A stretch of 64,000 nt of DNA, from contig JAIXMQ010000016.1 in assembly GCA_025716855.1 (NCBI GenBank), positions 536,708-600,707 on the forward strand, written 5' to 3'. Below the pieces are notes generated by a model. That model worked only from the letters and a program-made list of their open reading frames with translations. It searched no databases and had not been told where the DNA came from. Position numbers and translations under genes: made by a program. Each line of letters opens with the position of its first letter. The stretch's first letter is position 1. Positions 48,070 to 60,764 of the stretch are shown here, piece after piece. This DNA comes from Pilaira anomala. Taxonomy: Eukaryota > Mucoromycota > Mucoromycetes > Mucorales > Mucoraceae.

Positions 48070-48714
48070 ATGCCATCTACTCAATCCTTTTCTGAATATG
48101 CACTTGTAGGTGGAAAATTTGTTGAATGGAATCAATTCTTGATTGAACATGAATGGGCCAAAAGTCATGAATTTACGGCACCGGTTCCAGAAAACTGCAA
48201 GACGGTGTACTACATTGTCAAGGAAAATAAAATTATTGATAGAGCTACAGTGATAACATTTGATGCACGATATAAACAAGATTTTAAAGAATTAAATTTG
48301 GCTTGGGTCACTCAATTATTTGAAGTGGAAGAATCCGACATTAAACAACTGGAGTCACCAGAAGAATCGATCCTTCATGCAGGTGGAGAAATTTTTTTTA
48401 TCTTGACATATTCTGGTATCGTTGCAGGCGTTGTGGCAGATGTAATTCATGATGGTGAATGTGAATTAGCCAAGATGACGGTGAGGAAAGAATGTACTGG
48501 TAAAGGATATGCTAATATCTTGATGAAAGAATCTATTGAGTGGGCAAAAGAACAAGGTTTTCCTTTTATTAAACTTTATTCATCTGTCCAATTGGAAAAT
48601 GCTATTGCCTTGTATAAAAAATTCGGATTTGAAACAATTCATCTTGGAAAGCATCCTTCTTATAAGCGATGTAGTATTATTATGCAGCTAGATTTCTCTA
48701 CTATTAAAGCTTAA
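48070..48714 (+). CDS. GNAT-family N-acetyltransferase, copy 2
   Basis: Paralog of the gene at 47064-47702: single exon, 214 residues, same order of motifs. Shared features are YKQDFKELNLAWVTQLFEVE, HAGGEIFFILTYSGIVAGVV, the acetyl-CoA loop TVRKECTGKGYANILM and IALYKKFGFE. The N-terminal extension EYALVGGKFVEWNQFLIEHEW matches the corresponding part of copy 1 in pattern. Divergence between copies is substantial, so the duplication is not recent. An A-rich leader precedes the ATG. Substrate unknown. Confidence 0.85.
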   Translation: MPSTQSFSEYALVGGKFVEWNQFLIEHEWAKSHEFTAPVPENCKTVYYIVKENKIIDRATVITFDARYKQDFKELNLAWVTQLFEVEESDIKQLESPEESILHAGGEIFFILTYSGIVAGVVADVIHDGECELAKMTVRKECTGKGYANILMKESIEWAKEQGFPFIKLYSSVQLENAIALYKKFGFETIHLGKHPSYKRCSIIMQLDFSTIKA

Positions 48715-48931
48715 ATAAATGTATAACCCTTACTTTTTATATAAAGTTTTGATGATATTATCGGTTTAAACTGTAAATATGGAATCTTGAAATTAATTTA
48801 AACAATTGAAATAAACGCCAGTGATCTCGGAAATACAACTGTGTTATACGCTGTGTACTTTTGTATTACGATGCATAAATGCATTGATGGACCGGGAACA
48901 TCGACCGAATTTAGATTGCACGACGCGACAC

Positions 48932-48962
<31 letters not shown>

Positions 48963-49392
48963 CTTACAAATGGCTGAGAGGAGGACTGTCAGTCTATAAT
49001 AGTTTTTTTTTTTTTATACTATTACTTGCTGTAATGTATAAAGTATATATATATATATATGGTAGTAGTATATTTATATATTACTATACCTGTGCATGCA
49101 TTTAGAAAGAGAGATGCATTCTTGGTAATAAAGAAAAAGGTATCTTTGCAGTAAAAAAAAAAAAAAAGTTTAAAGTTGACAGTACGATTAAAATGGACCG
49201 GTTATTTTAGTAAAAAGGAATATAATCATAGAATCAGTTTCGATATGAATTAATAAAATAAAGTTATATGTAAATGTTTACTGTATTATGATAAATCCCT
49301 TGACCTGCTGGTGGTGGTGGTGTTTTCACACACATACATGTATAATATGAATGATGAAAAGAAAAATAGATTTTTATGCATTCATATTATCT
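48715..49392. other. Intergenic between convergent genes
   Basis: 678 bp with a T run about 48932-48958, a second T tract near 49004-49015, TA repeats about 49045-49060 and an A run near 49152-49166. A 94-codon frame across the T runs is not credible. Confidence 0.55.
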
Positions 49393-50129
49393 TTATTTAA
49401 ATGAAGATGCTTTCCACTCTGGTGCATTAAAATTTAAACCCTTCCTTGAAGGTAAAGGTGTAGAAGGCGTTTGATATTGAGGAGATCCAACTCTTGTGGC
49501 AGGAGGAGTAGCAGATGGAGAAGGTATCTTTACTTTACAGTGAATAATTTCACCATTCATATTTGTAGTATCAAATATTAGATATCCATCTTCTTCTTTA
49601 TAACCTTCTTCTTCTGTTTTTATTTTTACTTGTTCTTGTTCTTGTCTATTATGTCTTTGTTTATAATCTTCAAATTCGATTTGAATAGCATTATATTTAG
49701 ATAATAATAATTGATGTCTATTTAATAATTCCATATATTGTTGACTATTAACTATTTCATCATGTGGTATTGATGTTATTATGTGCTGATCTGGTTTCAA
49801 TGTTGAAGGTTGTAATAAAACTGGTTTATTTTTATTATTATTATTTTCTTCTTCTAATACTTGAAGCCGTTGTTCAAACCGTTTCTTGGTTACTTCAAGA
49901 GATAATAATCGTAATTCCATTTCATCATATTTTTCTTGTCTAGCCCATAATGTATCTAAATTTTGATTACTCTTCTGTATGAGTATATAATATAAGAGAG
50001 AGTTATTAAAAAAAAAATAACTTTTTTTGCATGATTTTATGTACAAACATGAGAAGAATAAGACAAGTGTTGTGGCAAAGAGTGTGTAGTAATTGTTGTT
50101 CTTTGATCATCCATATCATCTTCTTCCAT
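49393..50129 (-). CDS. Unknown coiled-coil protein
   Basis: I do not recognise this gene. Two exons, 50129-50049 and 49974-49393, give 220 residues starting MEEDDMDDQR. The second exon has a likely coiled coil (EMELRLLSLEVTKKRFEQRL, then LLNRHQLLLSKYNAIQIEF), a Lys/Glu segment and a Pro/Ser/Thr-rich tail ending APEWKASSFK. The intron donor would be GTTTGT, which is weak, but in-frame stops show that some intron is needed. The frame stays open upstream (PDPAIVRFIEKK) back to an acceptor at 50194, so the true start is probably in an exon I could not join in phase. Treat the N-terminus as incomplete. Confidence 0.5.
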
Positions 50130-50597
50130 AATACAAGAAGAAGCGGAAGAAGATGATTTCTTTTCGATAAACCGAACAATAGCTGGATCTATAAATGAAA
50201 TAGAAGATAATGTATGTCTTTTCTCCTTTATTAATAATATACTCTACTGTAACAAAAGATAAAAACTAACCTGGTATAATCCATAGTACGTATTTAAGTA
50301 AGTAAAAGAAAAAGGAATATGTAAAAGAAAAAAGAGAGAAGAGTTATTTTCTTAATACTTTCCCCTCTTTCTCCTTCATTTTACCTTTTAAAAAAACTAA
50401 TTGTCCACGTCAGCCCAATCATATCTAATTACCCCTCTTTTTTTTTTTTTTTCTGAATTATTACTCTTTTCTCTCTCTCTCTCTCTTTCTGTCTTCTCCC
50501 TTTCTCTCTTTCTCCCTTCTCTCTTAAACACACACACACACACATACTCTATATCTTTCTCTCTTACAACAACTAAAATAAAACATCATCTATTACC
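50130..50597. promoter_or_regulatory. Divergent upstream region of coiled-coil and FHIP genes
   Basis: 468 bp, probably including further 5' exon sequence of the minus-strand gene (50130-50193). The FHIP side is pyrimidine-rich: T12, (CT)n about 50470-50485 and (CA)n about 50527-50543 within the 100 bp before the ATG. Confidence 0.5.
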
Positions 50598-51707
50598 ATG
50601 TCCATGTTCCTTTCCAAGTTCCTTTCTGGAAGGAATGTGGCCAAATCTAAACTAGAGTTATTAACAGAAGCTTGGACGAATATTCAAAAATATTACGAAA
50701 CTGCTGCTGGTATAGTGTTATTAATACGAGGTTTTTTTTTTTTTCTCTCTCACTTCTCTTTTCTACCCTTTTTTTTTTTTAAAGTTAAACTTTTTTTATT
50801 AAAAAAATTCTGTTGTTGTAGATCCTTTAAAAGATGCAGTTGATTTAACACCTATTCCTTGTAGTTTGCAAAGTATTGTAAAGTTAATTCAAGCAGAAGA
50901 AGTAGAACACCATCGAGCTAGTGGAAGTTTAGAAACTGGACCATGTTTAGAATATTTATTACAAAAGCGCGTATTAGAAGAACTTGTAGAATTTGCTAAA
51001 GTGGATGTAACGTTAATTAAAAAAAAAAAAGTATTGTGATACATGTAATAATTTTTTTTTACTGTTTATAGACACCTTATGGTATGCGAGTCCATTGTTT
51101 AAGATTCTTTTGTAGTTTAGTGACGAACGTTCATGCTCAATTACTACCAGAAAGAGCAGTTCATGTTCCGCTTCAAAAATTAATCACATCTTGTCATCGA
51201 TTGATTGCACATCATTATGAACAAATAGCAACAGAAATGGAAGTGAGTTTTGAAGAAAGAACGGCAGCTATATCTGAATTATCATTGGAACTTGTAAAGT
51301 TAATGCATGGTGTTTTTTCTCATTTTAAAGGAGCAAATGCAGCTCTGATGGATTTATTTTTTGAAAGGGGTTGGTGTAGAGGTTTAGGTGAAAATGTCTG
51401 GAGAAGTTCAAAAGATGGAAAAAATTTACATAAAAGAAGAGAAAGTTTTGAAGAAAAAATCGCTTGGAATATATTTTTAACAGTAAATGTACCTGGACTC
51501 GGTTTATTTGTACAGTTAAAATCTAATTTCTTATCTCTTTCAATAGCCTCGATTTGATATGTTTACTTATTTAATTGATTATATGAATATACCTGGTGAA
51601 ACAGGTGAAATTGCAAGAGAAGCCATCTTGTTTGCTTTACGTTTATTAGAAGATGATCCTGAATACGTTTGTTATGTTGTAGAATATTCTGGTTTATGTG
51701 AAGTCAT

Positions 51708-51753
<46 letters not shown>

Positions 51754-54347
51754 TTGTAATCAAGACTAAATATATATATATACAGGCTGAAAGACTATCT
51801 CTCTTCTTTGCTTGTTTACCAAAAAATGCAGGCGCATTCAATATCTCTAGTAACAATCGTGTCAGTGCAGTTAGAACGTCTAGAAGAAGTATTACATTTT
51901 CTGTACCTGCCATGATCACCAACAATAGTTTAATGATCACAGTCAATGCACAAAGTAGTTTTAAAAAGAAACGTAGAAAGCGTAGTCCATTTGATGTAAA
52001 TTTTGTACGTACATTAGAATCTATACAAGAAAAGGAACGAGTAGTAGATGAATTTTATAGTTTTTGGGAATATCTAAATGATGTTGCTCGAGTAGCTGAA
52101 AAGAGATTAATGACTGCATTGATGGCGCAATTAACCACCATCTTTTGGCATCCAACCGTATGTGCTGCACTTAGTTCTCCTTCAGCTGAAACAGCTACTT
52201 CTGCAACTGCATATACAACAGAAATGATTCGATCCTTAACAGATCAAAGATTATTACATGTTTTCTTGGTCGTTCTATTGGGTGAAGATGGTGGTATTGG
52301 AAAAGATATTGAACCAGAAGTAAAGAGTTATATGCCTATTCAAGACTTGATTGATGATGATCGTGATGATGAAGAAGTCATGTCAGCTCAAACTGGAAGT
52401 GATGATGAAATCAAGAATAATGATGAACATCCAACCAATGAAAGTGAATCTGCTGCTGATGAAGATTGGACTTTACGTTTACTTTTAATTAATCGAATTG
52501 ATGCTGAAAATCATGAACTCGCTTTAGCTTCGTTACGTCTATTTGATACTATCATGGAAACATATAATCAATTTGCTATTTATAACTTAGTTCTCAGAAA
52601 CTATCTTGATATCTCTCCTGATGGAGAATATATTGAAGATGAAATGAGAGATGCTACTGATACTTCTTCTCTTGGATCAAAGGCTGTGGATAACGCCAGT
52701 ATTGTGACTGTAGAAGAACCTGCAAAAGTAGATGATTTAGCCATTGGTGATAATACTTCTTCTTCTCAGACTAATGGTACTGTAAAGAAGGAAAATAAAA
52801 CTGAAAAGGTACGTTGGCTTGTAGAAAGAGTGTTATCTTTATTACCACTAGAAGATGAATTGGAACGTATGAAATCACCACCACTTTCATCTGTCATTCA
52901 GACTGATACATTTATTTCAACCGTTCATGGATCTGAAGATATCAACACAAATCCATACGCAGTTGTTCCTGGAAACAGTTATGATGATTACTTTCATGAA
53001 GCTCAAGAAAGATTTCATTACGCTTTATTGGCAAAGAACTTTTGGCAAACACCTTATCCGCCTGTCAAGACACGTAAAGATTTTGAACGAGAGGCAGAGA
53101 ACCGTAAAGGACGACCGAGTCGACCTAAGGAAGGTGAGGTCTCAAACGATCAAGCGAGTATTACCAGTACAACCACTACAACCACTACAAAAAAACCAGA
53201 AGCATTTGAAGGTTTATTCCTTAGCCGTATCTTTGATCAATTCTATAAAATGTTGGAATTGCCCATGGAACAAAATTTGTTAGTCACCAGTATTTTACAA
53301 AAGATTGCAGGTGTAGTGGATAAACGTATGGATGGTGTGATTTGTGATTGGCGAGCAGTTCGTGTAGGAATTGATGGTGCACTTTATGGTGGTGTATGGG
53401 CTTTACCCAGTGCAAAAAGTAATCGTCGTAGCTTATACGCACTCTTAGAACAAGTGACATTTGAAGCTTTAAAGAGGGCTCAATTAGTCCCTAATTTTGA
53501 AACACGTATCTCTTTAGCAAAAAAACGAGGTATTTTACCTGGAGGAGGTGCAGTAGTTCAACCCCAAACGAGTTCATCACTTACAACAGATCATCGTAGT
53601 AATTCACGAAGAGAGAGTAATACAAGTCATCATAATAATAACTCGGTATCACCACGTACGAGTGATCATATATCAAGAAGCCAACAAAGTTTATCTAAAA
53701 TAGTCTTTAACAAAGGATCGACTTCTACTTTAATGCCATCTTCACCACGTAGTCCTTCTATACCTACTGCAACGAAATCAGCAGGCCTTTTACCTTTGAG
53801 GATCACACGCGATATGGGTATTGGCGGTAGTGGAAGTGGTAGTAGTGGATCTCCTGGTGGTGGTGGACCTAGTTCACCTTCATCTTCCTTCTTTCAAAAC
53901 TCTCAGCGTGCAAATGCAACACCTGTGACTATGACAAATCCATTTGCTAAGCTTTCAAATTTTGTAAATTCATATATTGTATTACAAGAATTTTGTAAAG
54001 AACTTGCAGCGGTAATACTTGTTCGACATGCAACAAATTATAACGAAATTGGGTTTGTGCGATACCAAGAACAGAGAGAGATGATGTTGATTGATCCAGG
54101 ACAAGCAGAGTACACAGTGCAAGGAGGAAATAATCCACAGGATTGGTTATTGGATGAAGCGAATGATGATGATGAAGAAGATATGAATTATAAACAAAGG
54201 AATTTTGATAAATGGAAAAATAGAATATCTGTCGTTTCTACTTTGGCTGATTGGAGAAGTGTAAGAAGCTTAGATACAATTGATGAAGCCATTACTGCAA
54301 GAGTGCCTTCCAGAACAACTGGTTCAACGGAAGCTGTCAAGAGTTAA
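50598..54347 (+). CDS. FHIP/FAM160 (RAI16-like) protein
   Basis: Likely subunit of the FTS-Hook-FHIP complex that links early endosomes to dynein. Five exons: 50598-50730, 50822-51006, 51072-51482, 51547-51708 and 51786-54347, 1150 residues. Family-type segments include CLEYLLQKRVLEELVEFAK, TPYGMRVHCLRFFCSLV, LPERAVHVPLQKLI, GETGEIAREAILFALRLL and RLSLFFACLP. A long middle part is acidic and Ser/Thr-rich, followed by a conserved-looking block (FFLSRIFDQ-type, LLVTSILQKIAGV) and a Ser/Gly-rich disordered C-terminus. Intron 1 uses a GTTTTT donor; intron 4 carries a (TA)n repeat. Phase is consistent throughout. The function is inferred from the family (e.g. Aspergillus and animal FHIPs). Confidence 0.8.
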
Positions 54348-54608
54348 GCTCTTTTTCTCTTTTCTTTTTTTTTTTTTTATATTTTTTTCTTTACTGTTAT
54401 TCTGTTATCTTATTATTCCTTACTATTATATATACATATATATGACTCGTTCTTTATTTTTCTCTTTATTTTTCTTTTTTTTTTTTTTTTTTTTTTTCAA
54501 AAACTAATCATGTTTACATTATTAAAGTACTTTTTTTTTTCTTTTTTTCTTTTTTTTTTTTTTTTTACAACTTTTAATAAATTTAAAAGAAAGTTTTTCA
54601 AGTTCTTT

Positions 54609-55366
54609 TTAAACTGAAATAGCGTCGGAAATAAGGACACCTGCAGCGACACCAACATTTAAACTATCAATGGAACCAAGCAAGTCATCTTTAGCAGCAT
54701 TAGGAATACTAACGAATGATTGACAATTATTTTTGATATTCGTACGAAGACCTGTTCCTTCATTTCCCAAGACTAAAATAACTGGCTTTTCAGCAGTATG
54801 TTGACGGAACTGAGAAAGACTGATGCTACTATCAGATTCCTCACCTGCTGCACCAATGATATCCCAACCATTTTCATTTGATTCTTTCAAGAACTTGACA
54901 AGATTAGGTGATGAATAAATATCCATCAATTCAGCTGCTCCTGAGCTCACTTTAGATACTGCAGGACTTAAAGGTGCACTATTTTTACTACAGAGTAAGA
55001 CACCATCTACACCATAGAAATAAGCAGTTCTCAAAATGGAACCTAAATTCTAAAATAAAATAATTCTTTCTGGTTTAATTCATGATATTTGTAAAGAAAG
55101 AAAGAAAAACAAATTCGTACCTGAGGATCTTGAACTTCATCCAAAGCAATCCAAAAGGGTTTACGGTTAGGTTGCTCAAATTTAATGGTAGATAACTCTT
55201 TTTGACTATTTTGTTCACGGTCTTCTTCACTGCCTCTCTTATTTACTCTTGGAAATGCTTCATATTGATTATTATTTATTGGAGATAATGCAGTAATCTC
55301 TATTGGGTTTCTTGTCGATGCTTGTAATACCACACCCTATTTTTTTATTAACTATCTACAATAATG

Positions 55367-55416
<50 letters not shown>

Positions 55417-55744
55417 TTACCTGGTGAGTTTTGTTATCTGTCAAATTATTGAGTCTTCCTTTATCAGCAGGAACAACATAAATTTTAGATTCTTTTGACA
55501 ATTGAAGGATCTCTTCCATTAACCTCGAATCCTTTTTTTGTGTCGTCTTTTTTTTGTCCGATTCTAAAATATATAAAGTGCCCATGACAGATCTCTTTTT
55601 TGAACGGAGTGCTGCTAATACACTGGACAATCCATACACATGATCCCAAGGATTACGAGTAGCCGGTCGGTATTTTGCAGTAATTGGATTAACCTTTGTA
55701 TAAGTATAGTTACGAATGAATACACGAGATCCAAAACTTAACAT
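54609..55744 (-). CDS. MRM1: Mitochondrial SpoU-family rRNA 2'-O-methyltransferase (Mrm1-like)
   Basis: SAM-dependent methyltransferase of the SPOUT class; Mrm1 makes the 2'-O-methyl-G in the peptidyl-transferase loop of mitochondrial large rRNA. Three exons: 55744-55421, 55336-55121 and 55049-54609, 326 residues. The start MLSFGSRVFIRNYTYTK looks like a mitochondrial presequence; the upstream in-frame ATG would add an unlikely leader. The substrate-binding N-domain has YGLSSVLAALRSKKR, and exons 2-3 give DEVQDPQNLGSILRTAYFYG. SPOUT motifs VLGNEGTGLR and SLNVGVAAGVLI end the protein. Intron 1 contains 46 consecutive A in the sense strand (T46 at 55370-55415). It is convergent with the FHIP gene, 261 bp between stops. 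Confidence 0.9.
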
Positions 55745-58700
55745 TTTTATTTTTTTTATTTTTGAAAAGGTATTTTTTTTAACAGAGAATTTCGTATCCC
55801 ACCCTATTTGATTTGCAAAATGGTTGTGCGGCGATTTGATTGACCGTGCTGGCGGATTAAAATTAACAGTTATACTGTGTGTCAGCATTATAACTTATTG
55901 AAAACATCAACTTTAACGTTTCTCCATTATTTTTGCTTTTGCCAAATTTCTCTCTTCAGTTTGGAAAGAAGTTCGAATGAAGGATAATAAGAAGTTATTA
56001 AGCTGCTAGACAATTATTAGATCTTGGCACAACTTTTTGATTTTTAAATTTTTGCATAATGAAAACACCTACCTCTAAGCATAATACAAAACATGGATAC
56101 CCATCCTCATCAGAAAAAATATTTAAATTATAAGTTATAGATAACAAAAACTATCTTTGCTCAAGTATTGTTTTTTTAAATAACCTTTAACGTTTTGAAA
56201 AAAAAAAAAAAAAAAAAAAAAAAAAGGTTAAAAACTAGAATAGAAATAAATGATCACGTACGCTAAACATAAAATAATTAGCAACAAGTAATAGGCTACT
56301 CGACGCAAACTTTTTAATTTACTTTTAGAAATTGAATATATAGCAGAATTTAAAATTAAAAAAACACACTATTTGAATTTCTCTGCAATTTTGAAAGTTT
56401 GTTGAGGACATTGTCTGTCTAATTCTCATTTTTCTGGTTTAGAGTGGGCAATTATCATAAACAAAGGTTTAAAACCTAATCTTTTGTAATTACTTTTACA
56501 ATATTAAGTGTTACGCACAACAAAATTTCCTTTGTATTAAATACACTACATTTTACTATATAAACCCCACATTATTATCACACCCTTTTATGCTTTAGCA
56601 TATTTCAAACAAAGTTACACTTTTTCATAACTCACTTTTAGTTTCGTACCTTATTTTATTCTATAATTACATTGACCACAAAACTAGCATTTGCTTTTAG
56701 TTTACTGACACATCATTATTCCCAGTTCCCTTTATTTATTTTCATCTTCAGAACTGTCACCCTTCTTTTTCTTTTTAATTGTTATTTCTTTTTCATTTTT
56801 CTTTTAGTTTATCTGTCTGTCAAAACAGCAATTTATTTTGGTTTATTAATTCTCACCAGAACACAATGTTATCTTATTTAGAAATACCTTTATTTTTCCA
56901 ACAACTTTTCTTATTTCTTCTTCTATCGTCAAACCTTATTTTTTTTTTCTTTATAAATACTCCCCTTTTTTTTCACTTTTCAGTAAAATTCTTTAGTAAA
57001 ATCTCACCCAAAACCATTATCTATACTTTTTTTTTTTTTTTTTTTTTACACTTGCTACGCAGTGTAAACTTTTCTTTTCTTTTCTTTTCTTTATTATGTA
57101 ATCCTTTTTTTTTTCTTTTTTTTTTTTTCTTTATTCTTCTGTCATATCAGAAGAAACCATTTTAGTGATTTTTCTCTTTGTATACACTAAGAGAATAAGT
57201 CTAAACGTATCGTATTTCAGTGGTTTTAGAAACATTTCTTTCTTTTAAGAATAATATCTGATCCCACAATCTACATAAATAAAAGGCATACATCTTTAGG
57301 CTTTAAAGCTATAGAGAACACCATACTTTTTTTTCCCTTAAGTCATCTCGTCAATAAAGAACTCTTATTAATAAGAGATATATATTGAGTGAACCTTAAA
57401 TAAATTGGCGAGTGAAACATATCTATCTTTATAAGAATTAATGATCATTACCTGTGTTCCGTTGATCATCTTCGTCTATTAGACATTATATATACTTCGT
57501 GTATTGTTAGTGACCTTTAGACCTAAACTCAACATATTTTAAAAGTGTTTTGGATGGGAAAGAGAAAATAAGGTAAAACTTAAAGAAATAAAAAGATACG
57601 AAGAAAGTATTGTTAAAACTCTGTTACGATAGTTTTATTTAGAAAGATATAAAATCAGACAAGGAAAAAACTATCTAAATGAAGGTCATATTTATATGTT
57701 TTTTTTAGCGGAAACATACGGAAAGTGATATCAATTGATCTCATAGAAGATGTATATAAATATGGTAAAGGTAAGTATGTTCATGATGATTATTGGTTAT
57801 AAGTTATAATGATGATAATAAAGATGTGATGTAATTTGCTATGATATAATTTTGTTATGATAATAATTTGATATGATATAATGTCTTCTTCCTAGATTCT
57901 TCTCAGTTATAATTACGCGTATCTATTGGCGAGTTACTTTGATCGGAAATTCATGCAAGGTTAAACAAACTCTTGTTACTGTCACTTTCCATATATGACA
58001 ACCTGTTATGTTATTATTGACCTATGAGAAAGTAATGTGGTTTGCCTATGCCAGCATTAAACCATGATCTTGCTTTAATAATAATAATAATAAAATAATA
58101 TAAATATAATAACTGCAATGATCACATATTTATTTAGCTGTGCCTATAAGCATCCTCAACAATCGTAAAGTAGTGAAGGGTATTAGCGCATGTGTAATTA
58201 TATGAGAATATAATGTGCTCGTTCACAACATACAATTGACTTCAAATATGTTTGCTGGTAAAATAAACCAAAAGCAAACAATAAAAATAAATTGGGATTA
58301 GATTAGAAAACATTGATACAGCTAGGATAAACTTATAGTGTATGGTTTGGAAAGAAGTTATTAAAAGTAAAATAAAGATACAATTAATAAAAAGGTTCGA
58401 GAAAAATGTGAGCACCAGACTGTATTATAGTTGTCAACTTGAAAAGACTCAAGTATGTTTTATTTATGAAAGATGATATTTTACGACTAGTCTTCAAGAA
58501 AGTAATATCGTCAAAGTTATTATGAAACAAAGGGATAACTATCAATATGTATGAGAGTGGGAATATATAATAAACTTCACAAAGAAATAAAAAGAATAAA
58601 AGCTATGACCTTTGGTAATAGTATCAATAATGAAGGTATTTGAATAGGATAACAATAAAACCAGAGAGTGAATACTAGTAAACTTATTTTAAGTAAGAAC

Positions 58701-59164
58701 CTGATTGAAGATTTATTTATAATGTTTTTGAAAGGGGTATTTATATGTTTTTTGAAAAATTAAAAAGGCGTAATAACAACATAAAACCAAAACCTCAATT
58801 TATATATTAATAAATAGAATAAGAAATATTTACTGCTAATAGTCTCGATACAAGATTAGCTACCTTGTGTTGGGATAAGAACGGCTATTACCAGCAAAAA
58901 TACATTATTCATCTATAATAATAAATGATATTATTAATAATAGTTTATTGAGTAATTTTTATCCTTTTTATTTAAATATTATATAAATAATAATAACATC
59001 TTAAGCCGTTCTACTTATACAACAGGAACTGGTGCTCACGCGAACTATATTTTATACATCGTATATCTTCCAACTTACTTAGACAGCTAAAAATCTGGTG
59101 CACACGCTTAAAAAAACGTTAAAGATCTCACGAAATCCGATAACATAATAAAAAAGAAAGAAAA
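55745..59164. other. Large intergenic region before tRNA-Thr
   Basis: 3.4 kb with no supported gene. It starts AT-rich with an A27-like run (56199-56225), passes through a pyrimidine-rich zone (56640-57150) whose open frames are Phe/Leu low-complexity, and then GATA/ATGATATAAT-type short repeats (57775-57890, 58080-58110). A 60-nt stretch (57716-57777) between a T-rich AG and a GTAAGT looks like an orphan exon but has no partners. This could be the decayed remains of older insertions next to the tRNA gene. Confidence 0.5.
59150..59164 (-). terminator. RNA polymerase III terminator of tRNA-Thr
   Basis: Immediately after the tRNA 3' end the sense strand reads T4, C, T3, C, T6. T4 or longer on the non-template strand is the usual Pol III stop, and the T6 provides a stronger second stop. 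Confidence 0.8.
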
Positions 59165-59237
59165 TGCCTTCTATCAGAATTGAACTGATGACCTTCTGCT
59201 TACTAGGCAGACGCTCTGCCAACTGAGCCAAGAAGGC
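59165..59237 (-). tRNA. tRNA-Thr (anticodon AGU)
   Basis: A 73-nt minus-strand cloverleaf without intron. The acceptor stem GCCTTCT pairs with AGAAGGC followed by discriminator A. D stem is GCTC/GAGC with GG in the loop. Anticodon stem TCTGC/GCAGA encloses loop CTAGTAA, anticodon AGT (AGU, threonine). T stem ATCAG/CTGAT encloses TTCAATT. The A box (TGGCTCAGTTGG) and B box (AGTTCAATTCT) are intact. The 5' end of the gene directly abuts a retrotransposon copy; the gene itself is uninterrupted. Confidence 0.96.
59223..59237. repeat. 15-bp target site, copy inside tRNA-Thr
   Basis: CTGAGCCAAGAAGGC, the complement of tRNA positions 1-15. An identical copy is at 61191-61205, so the two flank element A as a target-site duplication would. 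Confidence 0.85.
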
Positions 59238-59484
59238 CCCCTTTCTTTCGCTTAAAGAATTTTTCTAGTAAGTTGCATCCAAAAAACTTGAAAAATTTTT
59301 CAATCGATCCATCCGTCATCAAAAAACAATCAATCCGTCCGAATCGAAGTTCGTTTAGTCTCTCCGGCTCTCTGGCTTTCTTCTCGTACCAAAAACTCCT
59401 TTCTCCGGCAAGTCCTTCACTTTCCTCTTTTGGACATTCGCAATCTTGCATTTCAGATCTTGGATCTTGACTCATTCAAGCTAA

Positions 59485-60764
59485 ATGGTAAGACCGTCTT
59501 CAAAACCAAGTCTCGTTCCGGACCAGGCAAGCCCTACCAGCTCGAGCCGAACCCGCACAAGGCCCCAACCTCATGTCCCGGCCCGGACAAGTTTTTCTCA
59601 AGTTCAAACTCCGCAAGTTCAAGTCTCGTCAATTGAAACTCCGAAAGTTCAAACTCCGTCAATTGAAGCTCCGCCCATTCAAACTCCGAAATCAATTTTT
59701 GAAACTCCGACGAGTGAAAATTTTGATTTTTCCTATGGTGATAAAAGACCATTTTCCGTTGTCTCTCCTTCCTCCTCCGGTGATACCTCTTCCAAGAAAT
59801 CATCCGCCGTATCCATCCATCAACTAAGAGATATCAAGGACCGTTTGAAGCGTTTAGAAGATGCTTACGCTGAAATCTTTACTCTTCGTAACGCCCTTGA
59901 ACACTCCGAATCCGCTCGCCGTGCTCTGGAAAGCCAAGTTGTCCAACTAAAAGCTGCTCAACAAGGCCCACCTACCAAGTCTTCTCCTCCTCCTCCTTCC
60001 GCTGCCAAGTCCTCTGAGGCCGGTACTACCTTCGCTAGCGTTGCTGCCAAGAACGTACCTAAGCCAAAGTCCAAGGCCAAGGCTAAGAAACCTCCCGCTC
60101 CTTCTCCCCGCCGTGCTGCTGCTACCATTGGTCGACTTTTTGGTCCTAAGGCTGGTACTCCTTCCGAATACCACTTTGTCTACTACAAGCAGTCCATCCG
60201 CCGTCCTCTCAAACAACTCCGCGCCTCCCTTAAAAACATCGGTATCAACGTCTCCCGTATCTTAGATATCCAGTACCCTGAAGCCCAGATTGTCTCCTTT
60301 CTTTACATGCTGACTACATTGCCGAGTTCACCAGCTTAATGAATGAGAAAGGCCGTGGTGCTCTACCTGCTCGTGATTATGACCCGTACCACCCGGAATC
60401 TCTTAAGGACCCCAAATTCGGCACTCTTTCCTTTGAGCTTCGCGCTCAAAAAGCTCGTGAAATTCAAAACACTAGGTGTCTTCGAAGTCTCTCTTTTGTC
60501 CGTCGTTCTGCCCGTCTCTCTGTTGCCCGTTCCTTCCTGTACTATAACCGAATAAATCAAACCCAGTTTGATGTTATTCTGGCTCAAGAACGTGCTTCCC
60601 GTCCTTCTCCTCCTCTTCCTCCTCCCAAGTTGTCTCCGGATGAAGTCGTTGAAAAGAAAAAGCATCTCGCTTATCTTGGATACCTTCTCCACCTTGACCA
60701 TGAAGCTGCCCACAGCTTGGCTTACGCTCCTCCCTTGGTAGATGAAACAATGATGTCGGACTAG
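59485..60764 (+). pseudogene. ORF1 of element A, broken by one frameshift
   Basis: Two consecutive frames: 59485-60339 and, one base back (-1), ending at 60764. The first part is Pro/Ser/Thr-rich with repeated VQTP/IETP units, then a coiled coil (LRDIKDRLKRLEDAYAEI), a Lys/Pro/Ala-rich basic stretch (SKAKAKKPPAPSPRR) and a compact domain with YHFVYYKQSIRRPLKQLRAS and NVSRILDIQYPEAQ. The second part continues with HADYIAEF and YDPYHPESLKDPKFG, and REIQNTRCLRSLSF. It matches the ORF1 of element B in order and motif. The layout (coiled coil, basic linker, RNA-binding-like domain) is typical of LINE ORF1 proteins. The break lies between about 60281 and 60338. Confidence 0.7.

Noticed and set aside
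56672..57165. Phe/Leu-rich overlapping ORFs
   Set aside because: They come from a pyrimidine-rich tract, not from protein-coding selection.
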